From: Daedaleopsis sinensis
Taxonomy: Eukaryota; Basidiomycota; Agaricomycetes; Polyporales; Polyporaceae
Direction of reading: 5' to 3'
DNA: 64,000 nt
NCBI GenBank assembly: GCA_033807695.1
Contig: CM066304.1
Location: forward strand, 3,100,001-3,164,000
The translations under genes were made by a program, and so were the position numbers. Each line of letters starts with the position of its first letter. The stretch's first letter is position 1. A model generated the notes under the pieces. The model was not told where the DNA came from. It saw only the letters and a list, made by a program, of their open reading frames with translations, and made no database searches. Positions 43,315-60,440 of the stretch are shown piece by piece.

Positions 43315-44321
43315 GGCAGATGAGATGACCAGCAGTCGGTGGGGGTTAATTGGAAGAATATGAGGCCGTACTGAATGGTAGGATAGAGAGAAGGAAAAGC
43401 AACTTGACGCGGTAGTCCGCGACGCGTGGTGCACGTGATCGCGCCTTCTGCTCGATAGCGCCGGTCGAGTTAAGTACTACGGGTGTTTTCCCGGACCCCA
43501 GGCCTTCCCGTTCCTTTTCCGCTTAAACTTGAAGCAACCCGTGCGCATGAGCAAGAGGAGGAGGAGGATGGTATTTATGGTCGTGAGCTTCGCTGTATTT
43601 TGTACAGTGTTGTGGTAATGTTTGAGGCTAACTACGCACAGCGCGTATACATATAGTGCAAGCATTGGCACGCATATGGCACTGCGTCTGCACGTAGACT
43701 GGACAGCGTTGAAAATACTCATGGCAGCAAATTTATTTCATCGAGCAGCACCCCCCTATTGTACTTAGTTATCCCGAGGATTCCGGCCAGGGCTTTGCCG
43801 GTCGCAATTGCTCAGTCGACTATGCAGGAAGGCCAATCGCTTACTTTGGTACCGCAGTCGTTGCACCTTCTTGCAGCAGCAGTGCGTAGATGTCTTCTCA
43901 GAGTTCCAACTCCCACAAGCGTGGTATTTCTTGGATCACAGGGTACATTCGGAGGAGAGGCAAGAAGGACCGGCCGAGAAAAGGACGAGGTGATCGAAAA
44001 CGGCAGGAGGACCGAGGAAAATGAAATCGATAAGGGGCGAGACGCCAGGGCGCCTGGGATGGATGAGGGCGACTGCGAGCACGCTGTTTGTGGCGAGCAC
44101 GGCGGACGTCCTGCGCGACGAGGGCCGGATGGGACTAATGCGGGGGCCAGGGTCAGGGCGGTCTGGGTGGGAGAAGGAGATGAAAGGGAGGGATATTGGT
44201 AGCGATCACGATCGTTGCTGTTGTTTTGTGTTGTGGTAGCTTCAGTCGGAGAGAGCTGTATCTTTGTTGTTGGCTACGACGAGCTCGACATCCGCCCCGT
44301 CTCCCAGAGAACATCGTGGAC
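43315..44321. promoter_or_regulatory. Divergent promoter region (PIF1 / STE20)
   Basis: One kilobase between divergent starts. It contains short open frames without motifs, including a minus-strand 81-codon frame with a Leu-run (43477-43722) and plus-strand frames up to 44239. I regard these as chance or leader sequence. The segment 43315-43434 would be coding if PIF1 starts at the upstream ATG. Confidence 0.45.
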
Positions 44322-47849
<3,528 letters not shown>

Positions 47850-50800
47850 CTACCAATGCGGGGACCAACCTGCAATGGCGGAGATGAGTCAACGAACGCG
47901 GCAACATTCCGATAAACAGTCGAACGCGGCAGACGTACCCATGTACATCAGCGCGAGGTTCGCGGGGTCGCTCGCCTCCGTCACGAGCTCGTTCACGGTG
48001 TACTCGACGCTGAGCGTCTTGTCGAGCTTGCGCGCGACGGTCGAGAGCGCGCGGTCCGCGGCCTCGTCCGTCGCGCCGCTCGCCATGTCGAGCCCGATCG
48101 TGAACCGCATCGCCTGCCCCGTGAGCTGCGCGGTCTCGTCCAGGTGCGCCGCCTGTGCGCGCTTGATCTTGACCTCGCTCGCGGTCCTGCGTGTGGATTA
48201 ATATTGGACGGTCAGGAGACAGATACGGGCGGAGATGCTGGCGACGTACCATGAGTGCAGCGGGTCGTATTTGAACACTTCGAGCACCGTCAGGATGGTC
48301 TCCGAGCCGTCGCGGAGGACGCGGAGGGTCTCTTCTGCGCAGCGCTGGAACACACCCTGCGTGCCGGAGATGCCCATTCCATCGACCATGTCCGCCGTCA
48401 GTCGGAACGGCACCCGCTCGGGCTGCGGGAGCAGCTTGCCCTGGAGTGCAGTATGGCTCAGCCAGGCGATTTTTCATTCATGACAGGTCACGCTCGCACC
48501 TGTTCGAACGCTATCCCCAGGTCGATGTGCACTACTTCTCCTGTCTTGTTGTCAATGAGGATGTTGGACGTGTGCCGGTCGCCGAGGCCGAGGATGTGTC
48601 CCACGATCGAGTTCGTCGCGACGCTGCGTGAGTAGTGGAGGCGCATGGCGAACCATGACATTGGCGTCTTGTGCTTCTCCGTGAAGTAGTGCCGCATCAC
48701 GGGGTGGAACTGCTGCTGCCGCAACTTCACGAATCGCTTGATCATTGCCTGCGGATTATCGCGCCATTCATTTTTGTTGCCGGACACGTTGAGAACTTTG
48801 CCAAACCCGTCTGGATGTATATCCTTGGGGTGATACCTAAGAATCACATTGCGTCAGTCATGATGAAAGCGCGAGGACGCTGATAAACCCACCTTTGATG
48901 TGCTAGTCGGAGCCAGTTAGCCATAGGGGTTGTGTTCTCGACAAACTCCAGCACGCCTGCCTGCGCTGCGAGAGGGATGACTTTGTATCCGCGAACACTC
49001 AGTTTCCGCCTTTGAGTCTCACGGTCGTGACGCAAGACGACGTTGACCAGGTCAAATACTTGCTCCATGACGGCATCCTGTCGCAGGTCATCGTCGCCTT
49101 CGCCCTTGAACTGTTGATCGTGAGCTCCAAATTCCTGAACATGTTATATCATAACATACCAGTTGCTTATAAGGCTTGCCGTTGGATCCATAGCACTTGA
49201 TGATCTTTGGCAAATTGACGCCGCCGGCAGTAGAGTACGTGTCCTCATAATGCGCGATCCAGACGCAGTCGCGGTACTCGGTAGAAGGATCAATCGGCGT
49301 TGTGACCGTAAGGACAGGGACCTGCACATCCTTGAGATGTCGGATGCCAATGTCGGGGACAATGAAGCCACTTGACACTAGCGACTTGTTCTTGGGGAAG
49401 TCTTTCTTGATAGGATACTTCGCCCATTGCAGAGAGACGTCGCAAACGCGCTCTACAGCCCGTACTCGTCCACCGGCGTTGGGGTCGCATCGGAGTTTGT
49501 CGAACAGATCGGAGACGGCGGCAGAACGTTCCGCTTGAGAGCCAGAAGGGGGCGATGCAAACCGTCCTGACTGCCGCCGGGTAAGCCCAGAAGCTTGAGA
49601 GGGTGAATGGTCAAGGCGCAGGCAATACAACGGGAAGAGTGTGTGGAACGGATGCTCGGACCCCATCCGTTGCACCACGCGTTGCAGGATCTTTTGGTTC
49701 AGCGAGGGCGCGCCTTCGGCCTTGGAAAGACGAGCCGTGAGCTGATGGGCTAAGAAAACGAATTTGCGCGATGGAACACGGTCGATCGCGGGTTCGAAAT
49801 GGAGTGAGGGGTCGTCGTTCTCGAAGTTCGCGAGCCATAGAGAAGTGAGCCTGATTGGAGAATCGTCGTCGAACTTGTCCGAGGCAGCGAGACACCGAGA
49901 ATACATCTGAACCGCGAGCGATAAGAAAGTCGTGCGTTGGCCGAAGTGCTCTCGGTAACGCTCATGGTCTTGTTTGAACATGGCCTCCGCCCTGTACTGC
50001 TGTTGCTTTAAAGCGTGCGCCTCAGGTCCGTGTTGGGCTCGTTTGATCTGCTGACCACGCTGCTTGATTTCCTCTTTCTTTCGATCCATGTACAGCTTCC
50101 ATCGTAGCGCATCCGGAGACTTTGAAATAGCGTTGTACTGTCGCTCTGCAAAGATGGCGTATTGGTGGAAGATAGTAGCACGCGAATGGTCCGAAGGCGA
50201 GGGTGTCTCCAACTTATGGCTGAGAGCGAGTTCTGCGGCAGGTGTGAAACAATCCGCCACAATTTGCGAGGGGCTTCTCATCGATGCTTCAGCTGACCAC
50301 GTTCCCTGCGTAAGAATGTCAATGACCATAAGTCCATAACTGCATCATATCCATACTTGCGTACCAGGCGAGCAAGCAATGTCGCATGTTGTAAGCTCTC
50401 CTCCATGTCACGTTTGGCCTTATCTGTCGAGATTGAGGATACCAAACTCTCCAACGATTTGATAGCGATCTTCGGCTCTTTCATCAACCAGAGGACATTC
50501 GCGAACTCTTGCGAGACCTTTGACGAGGTGTTACGCTCGACATTTTGCGCGCGGACAATCGAGTTCAGGGCGATCTGAGCATGATTTGCGACGCGAGCAC
50601 TCTGAGACAGACACAACAAGCAAGCTTTCTCCAGGGCCAGCAATGAGTCACAGAACGGAGACGTGAGATCTCCAATTTGATCACGTTGCTCTTTCTGCCG
50701 GACAGAGCGAATGAGCGACATGCGGGTGGTCATAATTGCCTCAATATTGCTGAAGCTAGTAGTGGATGGTCTCATTCAATGCTAGCATGTGTAGTAAAAG

Positions 50801-53800
50801 AGGAGAAACGTACTCAAATGCTTCATCGAGCTCTGCCAGCTGGTTCCACTTTGGAGAGACCATGCGCTTCAGCTGTAGATCCTTCTGTATCTCGTCGCCC
50901 CTCCACTGCCTGACTTGGTTCAAGCACATGAGATTCTGTGTGACCTGACGAATCTCAGTGAAGTTCTCGTTCCCGAGGTCTCGCAACCGGTTCATTTCGC
51001 GAATGAAGGCACGTCTGAGTATGGTATCGACCGCACGTGGGCTCCTCTCACGATAGACTGCGCGCAAGGCCAAGTAGAGTGCTGCTCCCGAATGATTGTT
51101 GCCCAGGTTCTCGGGGAGATCCCAGGTTTCCGCGCGCCATCCTAGGTTGTAGGCCAGGGCACCAGAGTCCGCGGTCGCGCTCCCGTCGGAACCAAGGTTC
51201 TGCATGGTGTTCAAGGCGAGCTGATTAAAGCCGAACGCATACAGAGCCTGGACAATCCCATCGGAATCCGATGACCCTGTAGCACCTGACTCAACGACCG
51301 CGCCATGGAATCGAAATGCTTTATCCCATTGTTGCTCATGACGAAGCCGCTTGACGAAGAAATTGCGAAGGTCGTCGGTCTGAATCCCATAGAAGCCGTC
51401 GGGTTCATCGATGTGACTATAGATCTCGAAGAGGATATGCTCGGTAGCGGTCCCATGGGCTGGGCCCATCGCTTGGTCTTTCGCGAGCTCCAAGAATAAC
51501 AATGAGGTGGTGTACGCATTGCATTTGATGGCACAACGGCTTAGGAGAGTAAAATCCACGTCGAGCCAGCTGTCGTGCGAGAGGGCGACCTTCTTCTCCG
51601 AGGGGCGAAAGTTCCGAAGGTGTAGCACGACACTGATGATCGCGCGATAGCAAGGCACTGCCGCATCTTCGAAGGATAGAACTTCAGAGAAATACTTGGA
51701 GAGCACATTACGAGCGGAGGAGGGGGCGTCGGATACAGATGCGTCGAATTCGGTTTGCAGGAGGGAGTAAACCACTACGGGTAGCACCTCTTCCGCAAAG
51801 TCGTGGTTGGACTGCAACACGGGAGCGAGCGGGGCAAAGAAAGGATCGCGACCACCGAGTATATCGCACAGCAGCGTTGTCACTCGTGGGATCCATTCAT
51901 CGAAGTCCCTAGCGAGATGAAGCATGCCATCAGCCCGAAGGGTACTGCCGAGGTTTGGAGCGGGACTGCTCTGGTGGGGCTTGGAGAATGCTTGCAGGTA
52001 CTCCAGTTCCCATCGAATGTCTGCTGGAAAGCCGGATGCGATATACGGTTCGTGTGATGGGATGGACATCAAAGTTCGCAAGGTTTTGTAAGCGACGTGG
52101 GCTTGAGACGCGGCGGAGGTGTCTAGCATAGAGCGCAGCGACACAACGATAGCGGAGCGGGCTAGATTAACCGGTACGCGAGGTGGCCATTCATCGATCT
52201 CCTTCTGCTTTTCGGCGGCATTGCGTGCCGCAGAGAGATGTAGGGTACGTACGGTCTCCGGGTGAAAGTGGTCGCTTCCGATGCTGTCGACCTGACCATG
52301 ATGCAACATAAGCAGTGATGTGAACGCGTCGATATCGCTGTCTACGAGGTACTTCTGAGGGGGAATGCACGCCTTCAGCCGCCAGAAGTCCGAGCTACTG
52401 AACTTCTCGTCTGTGTCCTGATGCGAGGCGAGGTCGTAGATCCGTCGCACCAGGCGGAACTTGCTAGCTGATACGCCATGGTCGATGAGGACGGATGTGA
52501 GTTCAGATAGCTTCACGTCATCGCAGACACCCTTCAACGAGTGTGGTAGCTCACGAGGCCAGGCGGCTAATGCCCTGACGACCTGGTCCTTGAGTAACTT
52601 GTTCCTCCATAGGTATTGCGCTTGCTTCTCCGCCCAATCAAGTAGTTCGTAGCCTAACACGGACATGGAGGGATCATCACTCGTCTGTGAGAAGTCGTGG
52701 GCGATGGTGCTGACGCGAATCAAGACGTCCGCCAATCGGTAGTCGGCCTCGGTTGAGGAGGCTTTGTAGAGAGAAAAGCACCATTCAAGCAGCGATTGCG
52801 CGCCTCGAGCGAGGTCGACCTGTGCAAGCATTGATACGGCTCTTCGAGTGAGAGTCCGTAGAAGACTCTCGTCCTTGAAGTGCTCGTGATGAGAAGCAAC
52901 CCAAAGATACAAGGCGTTGAGAAGACGGTACTGCTCGTTCACGAGGGGTGAAAGCTCTATCTGCGCGAAGAGCTGCTGCAGTATATGATACGTCACGGCA
53001 GGAGAGTCTACCTGCTTCGCACGTCGCCTGTACCAGTTGAGAGCTCGGAGGACAGCGACGGAGGAATAGAAAGGGAGGTTCGGCTGATATGCTTCGAATG
53101 TGTCCAGAGAACGATACTTCGAGATCGCGCGAAACGTTTCGGCAGCAGACTGGGAGATCGCGTTCTCTATCGCGGCAGCAATCGTGCCTTGCGGAGAGAT
53201 GTCTTGCTCCCCAAGACTTCCGAGGAGCCCAAACGCAATACCATCGGCATTGTTCCTTAGTTTTTCTTGGAAGACAGTCTCGAGTTGTCCATGGCCTAGT
53301 TTCTTCCTCAGCGATTTGTCGAGATCATCCGTGACGTCGCCGCCTGGATTGCAGTCCAGCCAAAATACGATCTCGTATGCGACAAGTTCCGCGAAGCAGT
53401 CGTCGATACCTTCTTCCTCGCTCTTTAGGACGGCTTGACAATGACGCAAGAATAGATCCCTGCCATAGGCGACCTCGTCTGGGGTTCCCTGTCCGAGTAG
53501 ATTCGAAGGGGTGAATGGCTGGAAGGTAGCCTCGGCGCACTCGCGACGGTCACGATATCCGAGAAGCTCGGGGGGGAATTTGAAAAGATCTATGCGAGAC
53601 TGGCGAATGGAATAGGCAAATTGTGCAGCGTAACAGCTGAAGAGCTCGGCGAGCGAGTGAATGCCTATCCGCTCCGTGATACCGCTGAGCACAGCCTTGA
53701 GGTGCGGGATATACAAGGAGGAGAAATAGGCAAGTTCGAGTAGATGCCAATATGCTCCTCGTCTGACAGAAGCCTCTGAGATAATCATGTTTCCCAGACA

Positions 53801-56800
53801 AAGGAGACGGGTGAGGATGCTTTCGTAGCTATTGTAGTCGTGAGTTCGCAAATACAACGCGCTATAAAAGAGACCCATTTACTCACTTCTCTGTCTCTGC
53901 GCTGAGATGCTTGTGAATGTCCTTATAGACCTTCATGAGATCACATCCAGCAGAGCGACCGACTGAGAATAGTCGAACATTTGTCGCTGCAATGCGAAAA
54001 CGAATTCTCATATCATGGTCAGCGTTGAGCATTGGGAGCACGGCAGAAGGAAGGTCTTCAGCACCAGGGATAGCTTTCCCGTCTTGAGTCCCTTCATCGT
54101 CCACTGGCAGCTGCCACATCTCTTGTTTTGGATCCTTCTCGAGGTACACGTCTAGGAAGCGGATGATGGCATCCTGCACTCTCCACGACCGTTCGCTCTT
54201 GCGCTTCAATCGTCCTACCGTCTCCCAGCAGTAAAACCTTGCGATACGTCCTAGCTCCGTTGAGGCTACGGCAGGCTGCAGCCAGAGATGGGAAGTAGCC
54301 TCCAGCACGCGGACCACGATCAGTAACGTCTCCTCGCGGTGCTTATAAGTATATGCAGTGCATAAATCGTCCAGTTTGTTGAGCAAGTCCTTAGAATTGG
54401 CGGTGCTGATGTTCAGAGTCCTTCGTTTGATGTGGTTGCAATAGGATGGCGCTAAGAGTATGAACTCATCTGGTTCGCTGTTTAGGACGAGGTCCGTAAG
54501 TGCGCGATCGCGAGTAGGTTCCCCGGAAGAAGACTGCAAGACAGGCACTATAGCGAGGGAGGTGATGCATAAGTCCACGACGTGGCGGCTGTGTTCCATG
54601 TCCTTCTGAGCATCGCGAGCGGAGGACGTCGACGCAACTGCATGCTTCGTGAGGATTGGCCCGAACCCGTCGGCATCATCGACCTGGGCTGTCACATGCG
54701 AATCTAGCGTCTGGCCGACTGCTAAACGCAACACATCGCGAAGTTGCTTCAGTAGCTCTGTGAAGGCATCCTGAACCTGGAGAATCTGGCGTTAGTAATC
54801 ATAAAAGCTAGAGTGGAATAATATGGGTTTTTACGTCTGCACTGCGAAACACGAATTTCTGAAGATCCCGTCGAAGCGCCGTCGCCGAACGATCTACGTA
54901 GGACATGGAGAGCAGACTCCTCAACGCTTGCGCTCTGATCCCAGTTCGCTGGTTTGGAGGCACCAGAGTCACCCACTCCACGTTCTCGGAATGCTCGTCG
55001 TCTGCACGGATGAGGGGGTCGAGGAATCCCAAGATAAGCCTTCGCTCTTCTGCCTTCCACCTCGAGTCGGTCAGCAAGGGCGTGCCCGCACGCAGTAGTT
55101 TGCAAGCTGCCTGCAAGACCCGGCGGTTGGACTGGGTTCCGTTCATCAAGAGGGACGCTTCAAACAACATCGCACTGACGGCGAGGTCCAACGAAGAGCG
55201 AATTCGTTCCGCTGTGGGGAAGCCATATACTGCGTCGCGTGACGTGAGGGCCATCAACGTCTCTTCGAGAGATTTGAGGAGGAATGCGGAGATCCTTCTT
55301 TCGCGACCACGCGGAGGAGCTAGATCAATGCTGTCACCGAAGGGAAGTATCGTTGTCTTTGTTGCGTTATCATCCGCCGACGTGACGATGGGCGATCCGG
55401 CGTAAGCAGTGGGGCCAGGTCGCCGATAAGAAGGAAGACGAGCATGGAGTTGGAAGTCGCGGATGACTCGTGTCTGATATTCCTCGACCGTCGCATCGAC
55501 AATAATACTATGCGGCAGTATCATATCGCAGCAGAGGCCAACTCTCTTCGACGAGCCAGTGATTCCTTCTAACAGGGTGTGGATATGGGCGACTGTGTGG
55601 GAAGGCATGGATGTGCGGCGTTCGTTGCCGATTCTCCAAGACTCCGTGAGCCATGACAGGATCTTCTCTTCGATCTGCATGCGGTACAGCCGAACGTCTT
55701 GGTTTGCGATGCGAAGGCACACGACCATGAAGTCGCATACTGAATCGTACGGATACACGGGCCCCTGGACGTCCAGGTCTTTAGCGAAGGACTCGATCTC
55801 TTGCAGGACGCGTTGGGAGGAGAGAAGGCGTTTTGAATGCGTCAATAGAGTGTGAGCGGCGTGGCACGCGGCACGTGAAACAGCAGGAACGTTCGCACGT
55901 CGCATAGCGTGTGTCCAGATGGGATCCCATGTAGCCATGACATCGGGGAGAGAGGAGAGTTGGCTTTGAGAGGGCTCAACTGCAGCTGCCGAAGCAGTAG
56001 ACTCTGCGTGGGCGATGGCAGCAAGGCAGAGGAATGTCCAAGATTGGATCACGGCATCTTCGTAAGATACGAATGGTACGAGGGTCGAGATGATGTCCTG
56101 GCGTAACTGCTTATGCACAGCACGCCAGTGCCGATCGATGAAGAACAGTAAGACCTGCAGGTGGTGCACCTTAACTGAAGCGGAGGCTTGCGTCTTGATG
56201 GATAGCAGCAGCGAAGCGACGGGGTTCTCAAGCTTGAGGCGCTTTCCGTGTGGCGTAGCAGAAGAGTAAGTTGACTCGGATCGCAGGTACAACTAGCGTG
56301 GTTTCGGTCAATTGACATGTTTCGTTGAATACTATCTCACATACCTTCTCAGTGCAGTCTGCCTGGAGCTCCAGGATAGACCAAGCGAGTGCCTGCTCAG
56401 CATCAAATTGCCAACCATAGCAGAACGTACCCGCTACGAAGGCAGGGCTTGAGTAGGGGTACTGGTGTGATTCGCGCAGGCGGAACTGTATGGACTCGCA
56501 GGAAAGGTCATAGAAAACACCCCGGCTGTGAACAGACGCGTCCAGAGCAGTCCAGAGGGCTGCGAATGCATCTGTGGGCTCAGGCCTCACTTCGTCTTCC
56601 ATAGGATCCGCTGCGAGCACGGGAAAGAGTAGTCGCAGAGCTACCACAAGATGTGTCTTCAAGGATTGATTCTTGGTGCCCCACATACCGACCAGCGCAT
56701 GCCAGTTCTCTATAGCAAACGAGCTCACCGCCCGGCGACAATTGACGGTGTAATGGGATAGAGCTGATGATAGAGCAACGAGGTAGTCGTGATGCATCGA

Positions 56801-57727
56801 AGTGTCACCGGTGTAGATGCGCAGAAATAGGGCAAAATGATCGAGGAGAATGCGAGGGAACTTGTATGGATTGTGCGCCTCTTCAATCGACCCGTCCGTC
56901 TCTTGTGGGATACAGAGGAGTGGGGCGGTCGGGGAAGCAAGAAGGATGGCAAGGACAGACATGAATTCGATCTGCTCAAGAGAGACAGCCTGTGATGTTC
57001 TGTGTATCTTGGACCGACCTTGACGAAGTGAAGACTGTGGCCGAGTGTGTCGGCGCGACCTCTTCAAACCCGGCGTCGAAGGACCCTCTCCTCGGTCGTC
57101 GCTCTCGTAAACGGAGTCCCCTTCATCCATCTCGACATCCGAACCACTGTCATTTTCATCACCCGTTTCAAGATGTTCCGCGAGCTTGCGTCTCGGAGCA
57201 CGTCCCAAAACGACGTTGAATGCGAGGGCGACCAACTGGTGCCACATATCGTCTTTGATGGCATGAAGATGTGGACGGTAGCTGAGGACGAGATTGATTG
57301 TCTTCGCATAGTCGAGAGCGACGGGTGCGAGCAGCTCGCCTTGGAGCACGATTGCATGAGTGAGGTGACGGAGCAGAGCTTTAAGGACACGGGTATTGAG
57401 GCGTTCGATGCTGCGTTCCGTGAGCCACCGGACGACCGATGCTACATCACTGAGTCGCTTCAGGGAAACGGAACCACGACCTGTGGACTGCGGGAGAGCA
57501 CCAGTCTTTGATATGCATGCTTTGAGCTCCTTGTTGTATGACTCAAAAAGTGCTTGGAATACGAGAAGCCAGGACCAGCCGTCACCCTTGTTATCAAAGT
57601 GGAGAACCGCAGAGGGTCTTTGAAACGCGTAGCGTATCGCATCTCTGCCTTGCTGCCGTTCTGTGGCCTTGTCGCTTTTGAGATCATCGAGCGTATGTCC
57701 GAGATTGACAGCGTCTTTTCGAGACAT
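47850..57727 (-). CDS. TEL1: Tel1/ATM phosphatidylinositol-3-kinase-like protein kinase
   Basis: A giant PIKK of roughly 3000 residues that responds to double-strand breaks and maintains telomeres. The start at 57727 gives [20 protein letters not shown], then [15 protein letters not shown], which is the TAN motif expected at the Tel1 N-terminus. A long HEAT-repeat solenoid follows in several large exons, one with more than 1000 codons (about 50756-53878). The kinase domain has [39 protein letters not shown] and [20 protein letters not shown], then [20 protein letters not shown], diagnostic of ATM/Tel1 rather than Mec1. The DLG in place of DFG is normal for PIKKs. The C-terminal FATC motif ends ALMYMGWSPHW, after a last intron near 47865-47938. 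About ten short introns. It is an outsized target, so frame integrity along its whole length argues the gene is functional. Confidence 0.93.
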
Positions 57728-58685
57728 ACACTGTGTATCATGCAGTCATCAGTGTATACCAGGGTAGTGACTGATGTATGCTCACGTTGCGCTGTCCTGT
57801 CGAGCTTATAAGGCAAGAACGAAAACGAGAACAAAGCACTGGTAAGGATGAGGGGGGCAAGGACTTCAAAATTCAGACAGCAGTGACCCGGAGCGTCCCC
57901 ACAGTCCGGGATGAGCGCGTTATTTGCCAGAGTTTGGCTACCAACGGCCCGATCTTGCCGTCGTACCTGAAACGGCGCGATCTAACCGACGTGCTTACTA
58001 AGCGCAGTAGACCAAATGCAAACGTTGCTTGGGCGCCTGATAATCCTGCCTCTGCACCGTGACTTCACATTTGCTTCTCGACCGCTCAGTTTCAACTCGA
58101 CCTCCAGAGTCCATACCCTAGCACATCGGAGGTGAGTCCGACATTATAACTGGCACTCGGCGGGATCTCCGAGTCGTGACGCAATGTTCGTGCTTCAAGT
58201 CGCGCGGCGCAACCACGCGTGCGAGCCGGGCTCTCGCATACTATAGGTACTATAGGAGTCTTTGGCATGCGCGTTGCACGGTCTTCCGAGAGTGTCCGCA
58301 GAAGGCGCGGACTCGTTCCCTCGACGGGCGTGCCTGCTCCGCGATCGCGTGCTCGTCTCTGTGCGACTTTCCATCGGAGGTTACGCCGGAAATCTCGTTT
58401 GTGCCCAGTTGCCATTGATCAAGGCTGCGTGAACACCATATTGATACAGCCTGCAGCACAGGTCGATACGGGAAACCTGATATCTTTCTCCTCCTTATCA
58501 TCCTCTTGCGCCCCAGTGACATACCTTTCAACGCGCGCTCAGTGCCACTCACGTTACCCTGGGTTGTTGGACACGGCCTAGTGCTGCGCAAGTGAAGGTG
58601 AGTTGTAATGACCTGTCGCGCAATGATCATCAGCAACTGATTCTCGTCCCGGTAATGACGACGCACTGTCACAACAGCGTACGAA
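57728..58685. other. Divergent promoter region (TEL1 / F-box gene)
   Basis: About 950 bases between divergent starts. Several open frames of 80-120 codons (for example 57778-58062) have no motif. No repeat or RNA feature recognised. Confidence 0.45.
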
Positions 58686-60440
58686 ATGCCAGACAGTGCG
58701 GCAGATGCTCGCGCCGTCATAACAGACGAGATCGAAGAACACAAGCGAGCAATTATACTTCTCAACCGTCGCTTGAATACTTTCACAAACGTCGCTCGTC
58801 TTCCCGCCGAACTGCTTTCCGAAATCTTCCTTGAGGTCTGTCGCGACGAGTACGACAAGCGGCAAAGAGCTCTGGGTGCTTATTATCATTTCCCCCGCGA
58901 TAGGCGATGGATATCTGTCGCCCATACCTGTCATAGCTGGAGAGAACTTGCCCTGCATACTACGGGGCTGTGGAGCTACATCGTCGTCGTTGGCAAGACA
59001 TCCGCGGAGAATTTCCTTGCACGCTCTCAGAACGCACCGCTCTCCATCACCGCGATCCTTAATACGCAATCTGACGAGAGGGTCAAGGCGGCCGAGGAAA
59101 TCTTCGTCGCTCACGCAGCCCGTCTGAAGGAAGTTCTCCTCCAAGGCTCCTCTCACACACTCCATGGTCTTTGTCAGAAGCTCTGCACCACCGCCCCCCT
59201 CTTGGAATCGCTAACATTGTCGGTGCCTGTTGGGCAGTATTGGACGGATGGGTCACCCTCCATTTCCTCCAACCTATCACCTGAGACACTTCCTAATCTC
59301 CGAACCCTGGACGTCCGTCTCGTCAAGTATAAGTGGGACCAGCCAATATTTTGCGCCACGCTGACGAAGCTCATCGTTCGCGGACGCCTCGAGGCCCATA
59401 CCACGATGGGCTCCTTCGAAAGCCTTCTTACCGCGATTCAAAACATGACCAACCTCCAGACGCTGGAGTTGAACGAAGCAATTCCACGGTTGACGGCTAA
59501 CACGACATCGGTCCCTCCTCCCTCCCGCAAGATCACTCTCGCCTATTTGCGACGTCTCTCGATCGTGAGCAGTTGCCGGGACTGCGCCAACCTCCTCGAG
59601 CATCTTTCCTTCCCGGAGGACACTTCCTACCAGTTGTCAGGTAGGGATAACGAAGGCGGTCGGGATCTGGTCAATATCTTCAAGGATCGTCTCGCACGTT
59701 CAAAACCATTGCACGCCATCCGGCTGGACAGGGCAGTGAGGACGAGACATCAGATCTTCGCAGGTCGATGCACAACTAGTCTGCTCCACATAGACGACGA
59801 TTTCTCCTCCATTCCATCCGAACATGTCTACCTAAACGTACCCGCCAACTCTCCCTTTACTACGCCGCTCTTCCATGATACGAACATCTTCAAAAACGTG
59901 CAGAAGCTTGTAATCGCTAATCACGACGAACCTTGGTCGTGGGTAGAAGTCTTCACTGGCGTCCCGAATATCAAGTTCTTGGCGGTCACCGGCGATCAGG
60001 CCAAGGAATTCACAAACGCGTTGTCGACTCCCCATACGTCTCCATCCATAAAGGGAAGCTCCTCGCCGACTCTCTTGCTCCCGCGTCTACAAGTCTTGGA
60101 GCTCAGCGACATCCGTCTGATGTCTCGCGACGGAGATCTTACCCCGGAGTTCCTGGATTTACTCATCGACTGCCTTGTAACACGATGCAACTACAACATG
60201 GCCGTTGCGGAGCTTCGTCTCGTCCACTGTGTGAACACGTTGTCGGAAGACGTGGATCGGTTGAAGGAGGTTGTGGTTGACGTAGTATGGGATGGGGTGG
60301 AGGACATGGAGGAAGACCACTCGGAGGAGGATTTCGACGAGGATGAATATGGCGAGGATGACTACTACGACGAGGACTCGGAAGCACTCTATGACTCGGA
60401 GGAAGCTGACGAATACGATGACGGGCTCTTCGTCTACTAA
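58686..60440 (+). CDS. F-box protein with acidic C-terminal tail, tandem copy 1
   Basis: An intronless frame of 584 residues. It begins MPDSAADARAVITDEIEEHK with a helical leader, then the F-box NVARLPAELLSEIFLEVCRD and the continuing ISVAHTCHSWRELALHTTGL then WSYIVV, the typical basidiomycete F-box signature. Degenerate LRR-like segments follow (LPNLRTLDVRLVKYKW, NLQTLELNEAIPRLTA, LPRLQVLELSDIRLMSRDGD, TRCNYNMAVAELRLVHCVNT). The last 45 residues are almost all Asp, Glu and Tyr before ending GLFVY. It is likely a substrate adaptor of an SCF ligase with unknown target. It is paralogous to the next gene; the shared order of motifs shows a tandem duplication. Confidence 0.82.
   Translation: MPDSAADARAVITDEIEEHKRAIILLNRRLNTFTNVARLPAELLSEIFLEVCRDEYDKRQRALGAYYHFPRDRRWISVAHTCHSWRELALHTTGLWSYIVVVGKTSAENFLARSQNAPLSITAILNTQSDERVKAAEEIFVAHAARLKEVLLQGSSHTLHGLCQKLCTTAPLLESLTLSVPVGQYWTDGSPSISSNLSPETLPNLRTLDVRLVKYKWDQPIFCATLTKLIVRGRLEAHTTMGSFESLLTAIQNMTNLQTLELNEAIPRLTANTTSVPPPSRKITLAYLRRLSIVSSCRDCANLLEHLSFPEDTSYQLSGRDNEGGRDLVNIFKDRLARSKPLHAIRLDRAVRTRHQIFAGRCTTSLLHIDDDFSSIPSEHVYLNVPANSPFTTPLFHDTNIFKNVQKLVIANHDEPWSWVEVFTGVPNIKFLAVTGDQAKEFTNALSTPHTSPSIKGSSSPTLLLPRLQVLELSDIRLMSRDGDLTPEFLDLLIDCLVTRCNYNMAVAELRLVHCVNTLSEDVDRLKEVVVDVVWDGVEDMEEDHSEEDFDEDEYGEDDYYDEDSEALYDSEEADEYDDGLFVY

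Noticed and set aside
43477..43722. Minus-strand 81-codon frame with a leucine-rich hydrophobic run
   Set aside because: It lies in the PIF1/STE20 divergent spacer, and the Leu run comes from a simple gag/gga repeat; no family recognised.
47850..57727. MEC1/ATR identity for the PIKK
   Set aside because: The N-terminal TAN-like motif and the [20 protein letters not shown] segment are ATM/Tel1-type.
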